From contig OX387605.1 of the NCBI GenBank assembly GCA_947568835.1, forward strand, positions 23,048,901 to 23,112,900: a DNA stretch of 64,000 bases, in the 5' to 3' direction. The stretch is from Protonemura montana (taxonomy: Eukaryota > Arthropoda > Insecta > Plecoptera > Nemouridae). Position numbers and translations under genes: made by a program. Shown piece after piece: positions 1 through 13,559 of the stretch. The first letter of the stretch is position 1. Every line of letters begins with the position of its first letter. The notes under the pieces were generated by a model. It was not told the DNA's origin. It searched no databases and worked only from the letters and a program-made list of their open reading frames with translations.

Positions 1-279
1 TTGAGAGTGTATTAGAAAGGACTACACATTATCCTAGAAAAGTTGAACCGATAAACATTAAACACGTGCTAGCATTTGAATAGCGGCCTGCATGAGACCA
101 ACGAAGAAATGTTTTCCAGAGCCGCCGACCATAGTTCCCCATGTAGAGCTCTGGGCAAGAGACTCAGGACCCGGGCGAGGATAGCATTCCACCGAACAAC
201 TCCAACCAAGTCATGAATATCACATGAGAACGTTTGCAAAACAGTGAACAAACAGGAAGCGTCGTTGTGACGTCGACGC

Positions 280-280
<1 letters not shown>

Positions 281-328
<48 letters not shown>
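281..328. repeat. (GCCGTC)8 microsatellite
   Basis: Eight perfect hexanucleotide units, flanked by cgtcgacg-like sequence on both sides. Confidence 0.95.
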
Positions 329-329
<1 letters not shown>

Positions 330-360
330 ACGAGCATGCTGGATGGATGGATGAATTCAT

Positions 361-392
361 GGGGATATGGGGAAATGGGGAAATGGGGATAT
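361..392. repeat. GGGGAWAT tandem repeat, 4 copies
   Basis: Four 8-bp units (ggggatat, ggggaaat, ggggaaat, ggggatat), preceded by a short ggat run at 341-352. Confidence 0.9.
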
Positions 393-764
393 GGCCTGAA
401 GGAATAGCTTTGCGCGGAGGGCCAGCCATGGCCTGCCGAGATAGGGATAGGGAGGAAGACTATAAAATCATAGTTTTCTTTGGCACTGGAAAAGCCGAAT
501 AACCACTAAAATAAACCTCAAGTCTCCTACAACCTCCTAACTCAACTCAAATCCCGTACTAAAACTATTCAAAAGTCCACCACGCTGTAAAACCATTTCA
601 CCACGGGTCTTTTATATATACTAAACCAAATGAAAAACTTGGAACAACTTTTCGCTTTTTGCTAGAGTCGACACGCGGACTAATATCCCATTCTGCATGA
701 CATTCGATTCAATCGCAATGGTAAGTAAATACCATAGATCGTCGGAATCTATTGACATAACATA

Positions 765-1021
765 TTAGAGTGTGTCCCTGCGCGACTCGCTCTGGTAGCA
801 CGGCTCCTTGCTCGCTAGCGTGTCTTCGGTGAAGTCCCCTGGAGTGGTAGGCATACTCTTGTCGTGCATGGGGGCGCCGGCTGCTGTGTACGAGTCGTCC
901 CAGCCCGCCCAAAACGACTCGTCAACTTGACAAGACGTCGAATCGCTCGGATTCTGGAATCGCACGACAGGTTCGGCACCGTGCAGGTGTGCAATCGATC
1001 CCCATTCCCAATCACTCAAGC
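765..1021 (-). CDS. Candidate terminal coding exon, gene not recognised
   Basis: This 257-nt minus-strand segment starts after a plausible acceptor (CCCGTTATCAG, AG at 1023-1022, with a C/T-rich run before it) and ends at TAA (765-767). It encodes 84 residues: acidic, Trp- and Ser-rich, containing LSDWEWGSIAHLHG and DESFWAGWDDSYTAAG and ending QSESRRDTL. Codon choice looks coding (GAC, GAG, AAG, TAC, GGC and TCG favoured), and GC content is higher than on either side. The final DTL fits a class I PDZ-ligand pattern, so the cytoplasmic tail of a receptor is one possibility; this is inference only. The frame also stays open upstream to an ATG at 1142, so splicing is not proven. I find no partner exon and no poly(A) signal between it and the window edge. 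I do not recognise the family. Confidence 0.35.
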
Positions 1022-4000
1022 CTGATAACGGGACGGGAGTGACCCAGATGCTAAGCCGACGCCACACCGACGCTTGGCGTTCGTCAACGCAACAATCAGA
1101 TCGGTTTAGCCACTTTAGTTGGAAAGAAAAGTTTTTTCGCATTGTTATTGCCGCCAGTTATTTGGAAGAGGGAGGCTTTCTGTTGAATTAAACTAGATGA
1201 AACGCGTTCGTTTGCTGCGGCAGCTTATACCAATATTGATAGATGTGGCTAGAAACTTGGTCTTGTCCCAATCAATACGACTGTATCAATTGGTTCATTG
1301 GACTTTCGTTAATTGTGAAAGATAACAAATTACTATTTAATGCCCAGACGGTCGGGCACCACGCGTCTGTGGGCTTAACTAAAACTTGTAGAAATGGTGG
1401 ATCCTGCAAAATAAAGCTGTATAGGTGGTTTGCCACTTGCTTACTTTTTTCAATTTTCATCTGCAAATATGTAAATAATTGAGACGAGAAGCTGTGGAGT
1501 TTTCTGTTGAAAATTAAAAACAATTTTAAATTTTGAAGTGTTTTTATTGGATGCCTTTGATCCCGAACACGGCCGAAATAATTACAAGATAAAATCGATG
1601 ATAGATAATATGTGATGGCGTACATCGCATGATAGATATCTGTTGTTCATCCTTCTATATGACAACATCTAGAAATCTACTTAGTATTAATATTAATTTA
1701 GATTATAATTGTTTCTCTCTTCGTGCTATTGACCTGAATTAAACTTCCTTATCGGTTAAAGAAAAACCAATGAACTTCATTTATTGATTTTATTATCATC
1801 GTCATTAGGTCTGTTGATTAGCTTATGATATAAGATTATTGATTTCCGCGCAAGCCTCGGTAATGACGACATAACGCATATTAAATTGAGGCTATAAAAT
1901 TGTGTATACTCTCTGATAATCGTCAGCGTCTATCAATCATTAGGCGATGTTTGATATTGCCCTGTCAAAGTATGCGTCCACCGATCGGGGCCGCCAAACG
2001 ACGGGGACCAAAGTGCACGCACACTTTTAGGAGGTGCACCCTGACAAACTCAGAAGCGTCGCTCCAACGAGTCGCTGGGAACAAACTCCGCCTGGCGCAT
2101 AACTCGCGACCGTGTCACTTCGAAGTATCCACACATCCGGTAATCGGTGCCCGGGCGGCCCTCGCTCCAAGTCCCAAGTTTCCATGACTCCCAGATGTGC
2201 GCTAAGTGGGGAAACATCCACGACGCCTCCCCCCAAAACGCGCTCACACTCTGCTCTTCATTAACGCCCCTCTAACTTATAGGTTTGCATCTACAAGTGC
2301 AATTTATTATTCCTTCTTTAGCTAGGCGCTAGATACTGCTGCCTGCCTATCGTCCTAAAGTTTTCCCGTACCGTCGACAGGAGCTATTCTCAGCTGCCTG
2401 GCATAGGAGGTAGGCAATAACTTAAGACGGGGATCTCTTTTAAACGCGAGTACGTTACAATATCTTGCATCTTATTTGGCATTTATATCACTTACCAGGG
2501 GAAATAATAAGCTGGTGTGGTCTATTAAACCGACACTCGCACCACTTCCCCGTCCTTGTTTATAGGAAAGTGTGGCATACAATTTCCGAAACTGCTGCAA
2601 TAACCATGAAAGCTTGAAAAGCGCGTGTATACTCCCGTGTCGCTGCGACGACTAGCTGTCACATCTCGGCATAGCTAAGGGGGAGGCGTTTGTTCTCTTC
2701 CCTCAAGATGCCAGCCATTATCGACGAGATACAGATAATAAGTTGTCCCTGCGGTCGCACGCTCGACTGGAACCCCATGAGTCTACGCACACACGCATTG
2801 GAATAAAGTGCGTACCTATAAGCTAAAAGAGACGCCGTCACAAACGCATGATGGGCGTCGATAAACGTGACAACAACGACACACCAAATTGATTTCGATG
2901 TGTTGCAGGATTTGGAACGAGAAACGCGATGTGTGACATGGAATGCGACGTCGCTCTGCCTGCAGCATCGATGCACATGTTGCACTCGTACACTGCATGG
3001 CCTGCTCGATATCGCTGATAAAATGCTGCTGCGAGTTGCCATTTCTTGTTACAGACTAAACAAACAAGAGCATGTTATATGCCAACAAAATGAAACCATA
3101 GGTCAGCCTCCGAACACATGGCATTTTGTGTATACTAGCGCTCCATTATTATTATTAATGCAATGACCAAGGGAAATGTAACGGCTAAATAAATGTGCGC
3201 TAATTAAAGTTTAAACTGCATGTGTGTTATGCATTTAATTACGCGATTGCTGCCAATTAGGAGCGGGCTCCAGAAGCGCCAGCAAGCAATTTATGAAATT
3301 CGCTCTCCGGCACGCTGACTGCACCCCATGCACTTGTCCTTTTTGTCTTGCATTGCAGCTACATGCATGCTACATGAATGTTAATGTTGACGCAATAAAC
3401 AAATTTGCGACAAAATTACTAAATTGTCCGCATTTTCTATTCATATAAGCGACGGAAAAAAAAAGTACTTAACGTACACCATAAATAATATTCGTGATCC
3501 AATTCGAAATATTGCCATGTAACAATTGTTAATTTTCATAACAGCACGTGCATAATCATTTCCATAAATTAAACAAAAAGCACACCGTCGTATGCACACA
3601 CAGACTTGAAAATGAGTGAAGCAAAGTATTGCGCGTCATTTCTCCGTCGGCGCTGTCGCGAGTTCGCGGTGTGGGCAGCTCGCGAGGTCGACGCTCGACG
3701 CCGACGCCGACGCCGACAGGTAACGGGGACGTCGCGATGCCGCAAGACGCGATCAGGTGTCTGTGTCATCGTTGTACAGCGTGAAAATCAGCATACCGAC
3801 TGGTGCATTATAGATGCGATGCAAAATGACATTTCGAACAGGCAGTGGGTTGTTTAGACGTTGCTGTCGGATGCCATTGTCGACAGAGGAACTTAGGAAG
3901 AAAAACTACATAGCATGGCAACTCTATGATTCTTTGAATGATATTCTTTAATTACTGAATAATACATGTACGCGGTTTCTGTACGCGGTTTACCATCGGC

Positions 4001-6915
4001 CGATAAAAGCTGAGTTTTGAAACCAAGCCCAAAGCTAATGGAGTCAAAAAAGCGATAACGTTGTTGTTAATATTTAAAGTTATCGTCGTGCAGAAACGCA
4101 TGCCATACGTTAAAACCCCCGTGAAAAAATTCACTCTCTCGTGGTCATTCAGAAAAAATTGCCACCCTAAATGTTCGCGTCGACCAGCTAGGCCTGCAAA
4201 TCAATAAACCCTAATCAGTTATCATAGCAGCGGCAACTCGCAGTCACCATGCGTGCTGTGCGTAAGTGTGTGTGTGAGTGCGTTACGCCCTTCGGTCAGG
4301 CCTTCGGTTTGGCGGGAGTAGGAGGAGGGCAAAGGTCGCCGGGCGAACACTACGCATGCAGTATTGACCATATAGGTGGCAAATGACAGATTAATAATAT
4401 CACCCGACATACGAAAGGTAACGACCTAAATGCACGCAATTGCCGGCCACCGAACCGACTCTCGCCGCCCAACACAAGCAACAGCCGCACTCATTTCTTT
4501 CCCACAGCGTTTACGCGATAACAATTGTATACATTTATATTCTAAAGTCCGTTTTTTTCATTTTAAATTTGCTTTATTTGCATAAAGAATGAGCTTGTGT
4601 CGCATTCGAATGGTATGCATTTCATCGTTTCTCCTGTGCCCATCTCAACTGATTAAAAACGATTGCATTTCCAACTTGAAAACACTTAAAAATTATACGA
4701 CGAGCGCGATCTTGAAGCTGATCGCTTTGGTAAACTGCGCGACTTGCCAATTGCTGTACTTCTTCAAGTAAATTACTAATTCAGACTTTAACTGCACTTT
4801 TGCACTAACACATTTCCTTTCGAATGGAAATTGCCATCGGAGGCGATCAACAAAGACATCAGACCATTGGCATAACAGCTAAAGTGGGTTCAATCAAATC
4901 GATCCGGCGGCACAATACCTAGCCTCCATTTCTAATCAATTAGCATGGAAGATCTCGATAATAATAGGTAGGTACTACACGTAATGTCGAGCCAACACAG
5001 CGCACAAGGAAACCTGGTCCACCCCGCATTCAAAATACATCAGGGTATATGAGCACAGGATAAAAATAAAAAATAATTCCATTGTAAATAGAAAACAGTG
5101 ACATATCGTTTCTACGCTCAATTTATGACGAAACCTCGTGTGACGAGGCAATAACTCAGTATAAGTTGGTTTGAATAGATTTATCTTGCAGCGGTTATTC
5201 GTGGAGTCGATACTACGTGCCCCCCGTGCGCGGAACGCAACCGAAAAGGGGGTCTCCGCCGCGGGGTGCGTCTTCCCCGGAGCCGTCTTCAATGCGCCAG
5301 GCCACCCGCCCCACTAATATCCAATATAAAGGCAGACAAAAAAATAACACCGATGTTTTAGTTCCACAAAGCGGTTCAATCCGAATCAATCCGACCACCC
5401 CGTTGGCTTTGCCGTCCCCCCCCCCCCCCCTCCCCCATTCAACCCACCACCCTCCGAATGCGAGTAAACGTATAACGCGTGTCCTGTGAGTGCGTACAGC
5501 ACGTGTGATCAGTTCGTCCCCGAAATGAGACGATACCCAGGGTTGTTGTGCAAAATCCGCCGATCTGCAAGCGCAAGCCGTAATCTAGAAATATGATTGC
5601 GCGGATCGAAATTGAAAAGCCAAACGCGCCATTCGTGCGTCGTCGTTCGCGAGGTGGTTTAGATTTGCACGTAAAAGCTGTTCACGAAGTTTCACGGTCG
5701 ATTTGTGAGAGAATATAAATAATTCATTGGTATGCACGAACGAGAATCAAATTTGGTACTCACGCCGTCTGCAATGGTTCTAGTTGCATTTTTTTGAGTA
5801 CCCAATAACACTAATAACAACTGAGCTTTGGAACGTTACTGGGTAAACTGATTTATGAGATGCTAAATTTTTAACAGTCCCGAGCCGAACAAAAACGGGG
5901 CCGTCATAAAAATACTAAAAACGTCGTGTGCTGGAGTTAGACCATAAAAATGCCTGTAAAATTTCGGTACTTACATAAAGTAATATAATTGGGGAGGTTA
6001 ATTGCGATTGTGTGAAGTCTTTTGAGGGAAACTCGAGTCAATGACTCGGAGTCGGCTCGGCCTACACTAGAAGAGTTTCAAAATTGCTTATGCAAATCAT
6101 TCCTTTCATTGAATTGTGTTCAGTTCTTAAAGATGATTGCTGTCAGACGGGCATGCATTGCTCTTTTGAACTTACTTAGCCGAATATACCAAGTAACGCG
6201 ATTACGCTGGACCCGTTCCGTTGGAAACGACGCAAAAAATCTTTATTGCGTCCAGTTTTGAACTGGTGTTTGATAATTTGCAGTTTTTAACGGTGCTTGA
6301 AATTATGTCAAAACCTTTTCAACTTCGGTCTTGTCGTACAACCTACAACGAGAACCTGGTCGGTCAACCCAAATTGGCGTAATTTGGTGTAAAGTGGCGT
6401 ACACCTAACTCACACATTTAAAAGAAGTCGGAAGAAAAACACTGTCAAGTCTCTGATTGCAACGAAACGACGCCAACAGATCTCTGTCCGGTGTTTCTCT
6501 TCTCTTAGATCGTCGCAGCGATCGACCTCTCAGGGAAGTAGGAATCAAGATGTGACGGCGTCTCGAAAGATGACACGCTCGTTGCCTCCATTATTCACTC
6601 CATCTCGAGATGTCATCTCCCGTTGGTGTTCTATTTCACTTTGTCGCACTGGTGGACAAAAGTTAGAAATAATAACAGATATAATAAGTACATAAATTAT
6701 ATAAAATGTAATTTACATTAATGACCCACAAGTTTGTTAGGAAGAGTCGACGTCCCGGTCGTTCGCCACGTCACGAATACACAGTTAAAACGTACAATTG
6801 AATCCAATTTGTGTTGTACATAAACGACGAGGAACTAGGAAGACACTAGGAGCATTGTGCGAATGAAGGGACAGGCTGAAAGATCGGCTTGTGCAATATT
6901 GTGCGCTGCACATTA
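1022..6915. other. Intergenic, no gene seen
   Basis: AT-rich sequence with short ORFs only. It holds a C15 run at 5416-5430 and a short gacgcc repeat near 3700-3718. No domain, tRNA or splice-bounded exon could be supported. Confidence 0.6.
5416..5430. repeat. C15 homopolymer
   Basis: Fifteen consecutive C, then T and five more C. Confidence 0.95.

Positions 6916-6975
<60 letters not shown>
6916..6975. repeat. (TCG)20 microsatellite
   Basis: Twenty perfect units, 60 bp, the longest pure trinucleotide array in the window. Open frames across it (poly-Ser, poly-Val or poly-Thr) are by-products of the repeat. Confidence 0.97.
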
Positions 6976-6976
<1 letters not shown>

Positions 6977-8774
6977 TGGGTCAGATTTATGGCATGAGCT
7001 TCCTTCGCCCAACTTTCTGTGGCACAGAATTACGCTGCTATTCTACACCATTTCCGGACGCGAGCGATATTTTTCATCTTTTTGCGAATGCCCGAATTAT
7101 GCGTGGTCGCACCGGGACCAAGCCTCGCGGTACGCAGAGAGAGTCTAGTGCGATTCTATGAGGCATGGACCCAAGGAACGGGATATTAAAATGTTTAGCA
7201 AATAAGAGGTGGTATTAGGATGTCCTCCTCGGACAAGGCAAGGAACGACACACAAAGCAGATTGTCACAAGAAATGATTAGCTCTACCATTCATGAAGCG
7301 AGTGGCGATAAAAAGGGTAAGCCAGACGAAACAAGCACCGAACAAATATTTGTACACACATGATACAAAATACATCTTAAAAAAAAAACACATCAAAGGT
7401 AAACCTTGTAAAAGGTTGTTTCATGTAACGAAGTGTTGAGCGTTAAACGAAAATAATCACAACATAATTTTCTTGTCGGTTTGACAAATGTATTATAGAG
7501 AAATCCTTTAAAAAGGCGTGTCTTTTTTTTTGAAAAGAATATTTGTAATCTATTTGGTAAGAGGCACAATAGCTTGGAAATCATTAGAGTCAAACAATTA
7601 TTTGTGGATGGCATAACACGTAGAAAATGATGTTGGCTATGCGTTCCGCTCACGCTGTGGTTGATTCTTGACGCGCTTGGCTCCATCAATGGGCCAAGGT
7701 AGTCGCGGTAGAAGGTAGCAGATTGCCACGCATTGTTCGTTCCCTGCCTAGCTTAGTGCTCCGTACCCAGTGCTCACTCGCACTCAACAACGGTCACCCA
7801 CCGCTGACTACGGGACCGAGGGAATCTCTGCTCAACCACCACCACCAGGAGCCTACAAGTGCGTAGCTTGTACTCTGCCAGCAGCCTGCGTCATCAGCTA
7901 AGGCGAAGCGAGGGAAGCGACCGTATGCGACATCACATTGATAATTGTTCATATACCTTTGGTTTGCTCTTTACTTCATAGCCCAGTATTTTTACACGAA
8001 TGAGATCCCTCTGTTGCTCAGCATGATCTGCAATTTTTAATGTATGCTGCCCATTGACCAGTGCCCAGTCCTCGTAGTGCACCGCAAGGCAATTTGAAAC
8101 GTTTACCGCAAGCATCAGTGGTTCTTTCTGATACACGCATATTAGCTCATTTTAATCTGAAATGAAGCACCGCCTTCTCTCAGACCATGCCTTGCGTTAC
8201 GTACCATGATACCTAGAAGGGAATAATGCATTTTGTATATGGCCAACATACCATCTTTTTGTAGTCCACAAGAGTATGTAAAATAGATGCTGCAGATATT
8301 ATCGGCGGGGGTCGTTGCAGAGCCAGGGGGGGGGAGGGGTCTGACGAACTTATGACCCCCCCATCAGCGTTTATAGAGCATTGTGCCATCGTAATGCGTC
8401 ATGACAGCCAATACCATTCCATTCTCCGATCGGCTAGTCTCGCGACATGACCATTCATATTTTATGCAATACGACTGATTTTGACATCAACCCATTCCAT
8501 TCCACAGCTAAAAGTTACCATTTATTTAGCATACATAATAAGCATTTTCCCATAACTCTTTCGATGTTATTTGATGAATAAATAATATATAATATCCATG
8601 TCTATTATAGTACCTTCGAATCATACATTTTCAAACACACATAAAAATCAATCAATAGATGCACATATAAGTTTTATTGCGCGTGCATGGAAATTGTCTG
8701 TAATGTATCTCGGATACGAATCGGGCGAGCAGACAATGCAAATGCCGATTGCACCCCGCCTAGCGTGACTTTGC

Positions 8775-8798
8775 GCCGCCGCCGCCGCCGCCGCCGCC
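8775..8798. repeat. (GCC)8 microsatellite
   Basis: Eight perfect units. Confidence 0.95.
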
Positions 8799-10069
8799 GT
8801 TGCGCCGGGCTTTGGCCGCGCAGACGAAGGTACATGTGTCACTGAAATCGTGACCTCTGTGGATTTTACGACTCTCTTCATCTTCATCTTTCACCGGCAA
8901 ACGCACGTGCATCCTTCTCTCTTAATGTTCCCTTTCGGTGTTCACTTTCGCCATTGCAGTACCAACCCGCCTCGGCATTATATCACAGAGCTATCAAAAC
9001 CGTCTCCGAGCGGGAATATTTTCTAATAAACCTCGTGTATTATATCATGTGGCATGACGTTCTTGTAACGGAGTTGTACCTCTGTCTGTTGCTCGAGGAT
9101 AGAGTCCCCTACATAGGCCTACATTTCTTTAAATAAGTAGCACAGAGTTCACTTGCTGGCCGACCATATTTATTTTGTACTACACAAACGTGCCAAACCA
9201 AACTAAGACCGAATCGACAGCATGCAGAGCACACTCACGGTCCTCCATTGATCTTTCACACCTTTTAAACGCGTGAACAAAATTACAACCATTTTCTGGC
9301 TGAAAGCGAAGGACACACCGGCCTAGCGCCTCTATCAGCAAAAATCAGCATTCATCTTCTACCCGCTCCGAAGACAATGCAGCGAACGCATGTAAAAAGC
9401 ACCGTTAGTCAAGTTTATTGTTGCAGGTTTGACGACAGATATCTCCTGATGAGATATTGCACATCACGACAACGTCGGCGAGATGAACGAACTGATCCTC
9501 TCATGCAGTCACATAAGCTCAGAGCCAAGAAGAGCGCGTTTCAAATGCAAGGCGTGACATACCGACAGGAAGATCCTTGTCAATCTCTGTTTTATCCATA
9601 AATAATACACGTAAATTAGTGGCATTTTCACGTGGACCGAATACAAGAAAATGTTCTGTGTCGCCAGTCAGCCTATGTCCACGACGACGGCGACGACAGC
9701 GTCGAACGTCGAGCGAGAGGGCGACTCGAAGGAAATGACATCACATCCGTTTTGGCACCTTGGTCGGCATCGGCCAGCTCGGTGTTGTTTGAGATGCATG
9801 CTGAAGCAAGTACGGCACACCTAGAACCATGTGCCAACCTACTCCTTGCCTCCCCTGTGCCGGTTGGTCCCCGACATATTTGATAAATAATAATCATGCG
9901 TGGAACCTAGCATTAGCCATCGCGTCTCGGCAGACACCACGGTAATTATTTTGATTACTTTCAATTCAATCACAGCCTTGTAGCCAGCGAATGAGCATTC
10001 ATTACGATTGATTTTTACACCTACACAAAATCCGCGTTTGCCGCGCTGTGATGGCGAATCGCACACCGT

Positions 10070-10084
10070 GGGGGGGGGGGGGGG
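10070..10084. repeat. G15 homopolymer
   Basis: Fifteen consecutive G. Confidence 0.95.
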
Positions 10085-11934
10085 CTGCTTCCCTGCGATA
10101 TTTGCATTGGATAATTGCACACGTCCAAGTGTGTTCTGTGATGCCCATTCTCTCCGCGGTGCCCATTTACTGGTGCCTATTCACTCCGTTTCGGTTTCGG
10201 CCGCTCCAGTGCTTCGCTCGCGGACGGTGCCAACAGGCGACCACCCATCTAATTGTTATTTATATACCATTGTTTAACGCGAAGTGGCATCACCATTTCC
10301 AAAGCAATTATTGATATTGTCGCCTCGTCGCAAAGCGTCGATCTGAGCAGCTAGTCAGCTGTCAAGTTGACAGTGCGATATTGACACCAGCGTCCGACAC
10401 AAGCTCTGCCGAAGTCCACCTCATTGTTTGCACAAAAATCACTTGTAAGCCCTGGTAATTATATCTCCAGTCGATCGCATTGCATCACTATTCGCGCGGC
10501 ACCGACATCGGCGTCGACAGACAGACAAGCAGCGACATGTTCTCGGAGGCGGTGGTCAGGATTGCGTCAGCCAAATCTTGCAAAAGCAATCAGCAATCGT
10601 CAACCACCTACACAAGCCCCGAAACCAAAACCTGTCCAAATACGTTACCCTCGACTGTTACACGAATTCGCAGAGTACCACTCGCCCTAACGAACACTCT
10701 AAGCAACGAAACCCTAAGTAAAACGCAAACAAATGAGAGATGAATGTAATTAATTAATAAGGTTGACATTTTCAGTTCCTAATCGCATTCCATTCGTTCC
10801 CTTTGCCACACTTTGCCTTGATCGCTATTAATTATGTATAAACGAACTCTCTTGATGCCGGCTTTGTCGACTAATTATGTGCTCCGCGAATCAATGGGGA
10901 AGCGGATGATTTGCTAAATCTAAATATTTAATGGTGAGCCAACCCTGAGAGAGATAACAATATTAAAGCTTTGTGCACGCTTCTATCATTATTCATCTCG
11001 TATTTGCCACCAGTGTCAGTCAGTCCAGTCTTTGGCTCAGCAAAATATCATATCAAGGTCCCTAAATGTAACACTGAAATCTCTATAATTAATCTTATAT
11101 TTCCTATCGCTGCATAACATCAATTAAGATTTTATGTTATAACGAAATTGTAATGAATTAATCAATGAAATGAAAATCGATTAACATACGATTCGTCTGG
11201 CTAACATCAACTCTGGGTGGAGCGTCCTGCCGGGCGGTTGCGCAACTAGCGGCAATTATCTGCGGGTGACCGACCTAGACATTTGCCTCGAAGCACAGGC
11301 ACGCGTGCGTCGTCATTGCGTCGTCGTGCGTAGCACGCGTAGCCACAGAACAGAGTGAGAGTGATTATCAGGCAAACATTCCCCAGTCGTTCCCTATCAT
11401 CAACATCATGCGTGGCAACGACATGTCCTGGTTTAGAACAGGTTCGTCTCCGAATTGCCAGTAGTAAGAAGTCAAAAGGTCGGCCTACACTTAGCAAACA
11501 TCGCATTCAGAAAGCCTTTCAATGTCACACAGAAACTATATGGCGAGCACCTCGCGAGTCTGCAGGTTCGTGTCGCAAGCACCAGATGGCACATGCTCTG
11601 CTTGCACGCCACTGGTCGTTGTCACCCAGTCGAAAACAATTCGCCACCTCGTAAAGTCAGCCCTCCCCCCCCCCCCCACTCACCCGACCCCACCCAGCGC
11701 CTCGAGCGCCCTGGCAGTGCCTCTTAAATGATTAAGAAGTGTAAAAATGGACCAACTTTATCTCCATAAAGTGATGTATGATGCCGCGCGCGCGGGGGCG
11801 TAAAGTTTTAAACTTTTCACTTTTTTTTAACACGACGCGACGGGCTATGAAGCCCATCACAAGGGGGTAGCGAGAAGAGGCGGCGACGGTGAGCCGCACC
11901 GCGCGAGTTTGACCCCATGCGTCGTTGTTTACAC

Positions 11935-12000
11935 ACGAAACCGGGAATCGAGCCAAGGACCTTGCGCGACAAGCGTTCCTCTTTTCCGCGTTCGATTCAC
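11935..12000 (-). mobile_element. tRNA-like (SINE) remnant
   Basis: On the minus strand, GGCTCGATTCC (11954-11944) matches the pol III B box. It is preceded by CGCTTGTCGCGCAAGGTCC, as in tRNA-derived SINE heads. The A box region is degenerate and no cloverleaf acceptor stem forms, so this is not a tRNA gene. It shares aggaccttg with the remnant near 14.95 kb. Confidence 0.35.
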
Positions 12001-12373
12001 AGTCGCCTCGACGGGACCGTGCCAACACGGTCCAGGGTGCCAAACCGTAAATGCGACAATCATCCTCATTGCGCACCGCCGCCGACGACCGATTGCACAG
12101 CCGCGAACTTGGCCTAGGGAACGAACGACCTAAGTCACTTCCAAAAACATCTAGAAACGCCGGGGGGGACGTGCGCGCCACGCAACGCGACGAGCATTTT
12201 GTGCATTACATTTTCTGGCGCTAGAAACATGCGTAAATCGCGAATCAGTAACCTACACAAATAACGTTTCCGGCCGAGAGAGGAAATAGTAATTTCAGGA
12301 ATGTATCACTCTGTCGTCTTTGATTGTGAAACGCGTGCCGACTTGATTTCCATCTAACACTACGACGTAGCGG

Positions 12374-12445
12374 GCTGCTTGCGCTGCTTGCGCTGCTTGC
12401 GCTGCTTGCGCTGCTTGCGCTGCTTGCGCTGCTTGCGCTGCTTGC
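12374..12445. repeat. 9-bp tandem repeat (gctgcttgc)8
   Basis: Eight perfect 9-bp units. Because the period is a multiple of three, the minus frame reads as a Ser-Ala-Ser array, which makes the surrounding 114-codon ORF (12245-12589) look longer than it deserves. Confidence 0.95.
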
Positions 12446-12863
12446 GCGGTGTTGCTGCGCAGTTAGATTAGCTTCTACGAAATCACGCTCGAGAGGAAAC
12501 GTTAGGGAAGTCATCAAAACAACATTATGAAAATTATTTTCAAACCTGGCTCCTCGGGATGACTCGGGTGTTTTAAATTTTGTGTCCACTCCAGGAATGG
12601 CGTGAACAGCTTAGCTGTACGAACTCTGGAGGATGAAAATACGATATGAAGACCTCCATAGTGCAGAGTTACCTTATTCGTGAACTAACTAAGAAAATGA
12701 GTATCCCTAAATGCAAACTGACCGCTGGACACTTCAAGTGTAACGTCCCATACCCAACCAATTCCAATCCAATTCTTATCACACCAAAAGCTTTATCATG
12801 ACTAACTTAACTGCGTCATTTCATTAGTTACCTCATTATGAGCAACCACAATTAGGACACATC

Positions 12864-13559
12864 ATGCTCTTCGACCCCATTCCACGCGTAACTGGACACG
12901 TCAATAATTTCCAGATTAATAACTTTAGCAGCAAGCGACCTCTTTGCGTGACGCCCTACCAAGAGTTAATATTTTTAAATGAATACAAAATTACAAATTA
13001 CACAATCCGATTTTGCATAGCATTACCGCTTCGTACGGCCGAGCTACGAGGCCTATGTACTCTTATTGCGCCCCGTATGTGGTTCGTGCAACGGGCGGGC
13101 TTTGCTCTGACCTCACCTAACCTTATCCCTGCTGCCCGCGGGCCCTCAGCACGGCGCACACACCACAGCCGGCCAGCGGCAGCAGACGATGTGCAAATTA
13201 TAGCTACCCAAGTCGAGTCCACTCGATATGACACATGCGACCAACGCGACATACACATTCATTACGATATTATTATTCTCTTAGGCTTTATAAACTACCG
13301 AGCAGCCGAGTTGCACAACTCTAACGTTACAATGACTAATAACTTCGAATATATATCATTCTGTAATATACAGCCGGGTACGCAGCAACTGCAGCTATAC
13401 ACTACCCTATCAATATTGGACGAGAGAAAATTACAGTTGTGTGTATCCACTATTGCCCATATAGATCCATCAATCTTTAACCGATGGCGAATAACAAGGC
13501 TTTACATTTATTTATCAGTTTCCGGCACTGAAAACTGGAGTAATTTGTCTTCGACGTAA
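12864..13559 (+). other. Unassigned 231-codon ORF
   Basis: This is the longest open frame outside SoxC, stop-free from 12828. The predicted protein begins MLFDPIPRVTGH and ends WSNLSST. It has no signal peptide, membrane segment, repeat or motif I recognise. Codon third positions are not biased as they are in SoxC, and the middle is a GC-rich Arg/Ala-rich stretch unlike the two ends. Its length is somewhat beyond random expectation at this base composition. It could be a decayed transposon or gene fragment, or chance. I do not call it a gene. Confidence 0.15.

Larger units (their letters stand above)
6976..12373. other. Intergenic, no gene seen
   Basis: Mixed-composition sequence holding a GCC array (8775-8798), a G15 run (10070-10084), a C13 run (11665-11677) and the tRNA-like remnant near 11.95 kb. 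No supportable coding exon. Confidence 0.6.

Noticed and set aside
6785..7161. Poly-Ser, poly-Val and poly-Thr ORFs
   Set aside because: All are translations of the (TCG)20 microsatellite.
12245..12589. 114-codon minus-strand ORF with Ser-Ala-Ser repeats
   Set aside because: The repeat is a by-product of a 9-bp tandem array, and the flanks look non-coding.
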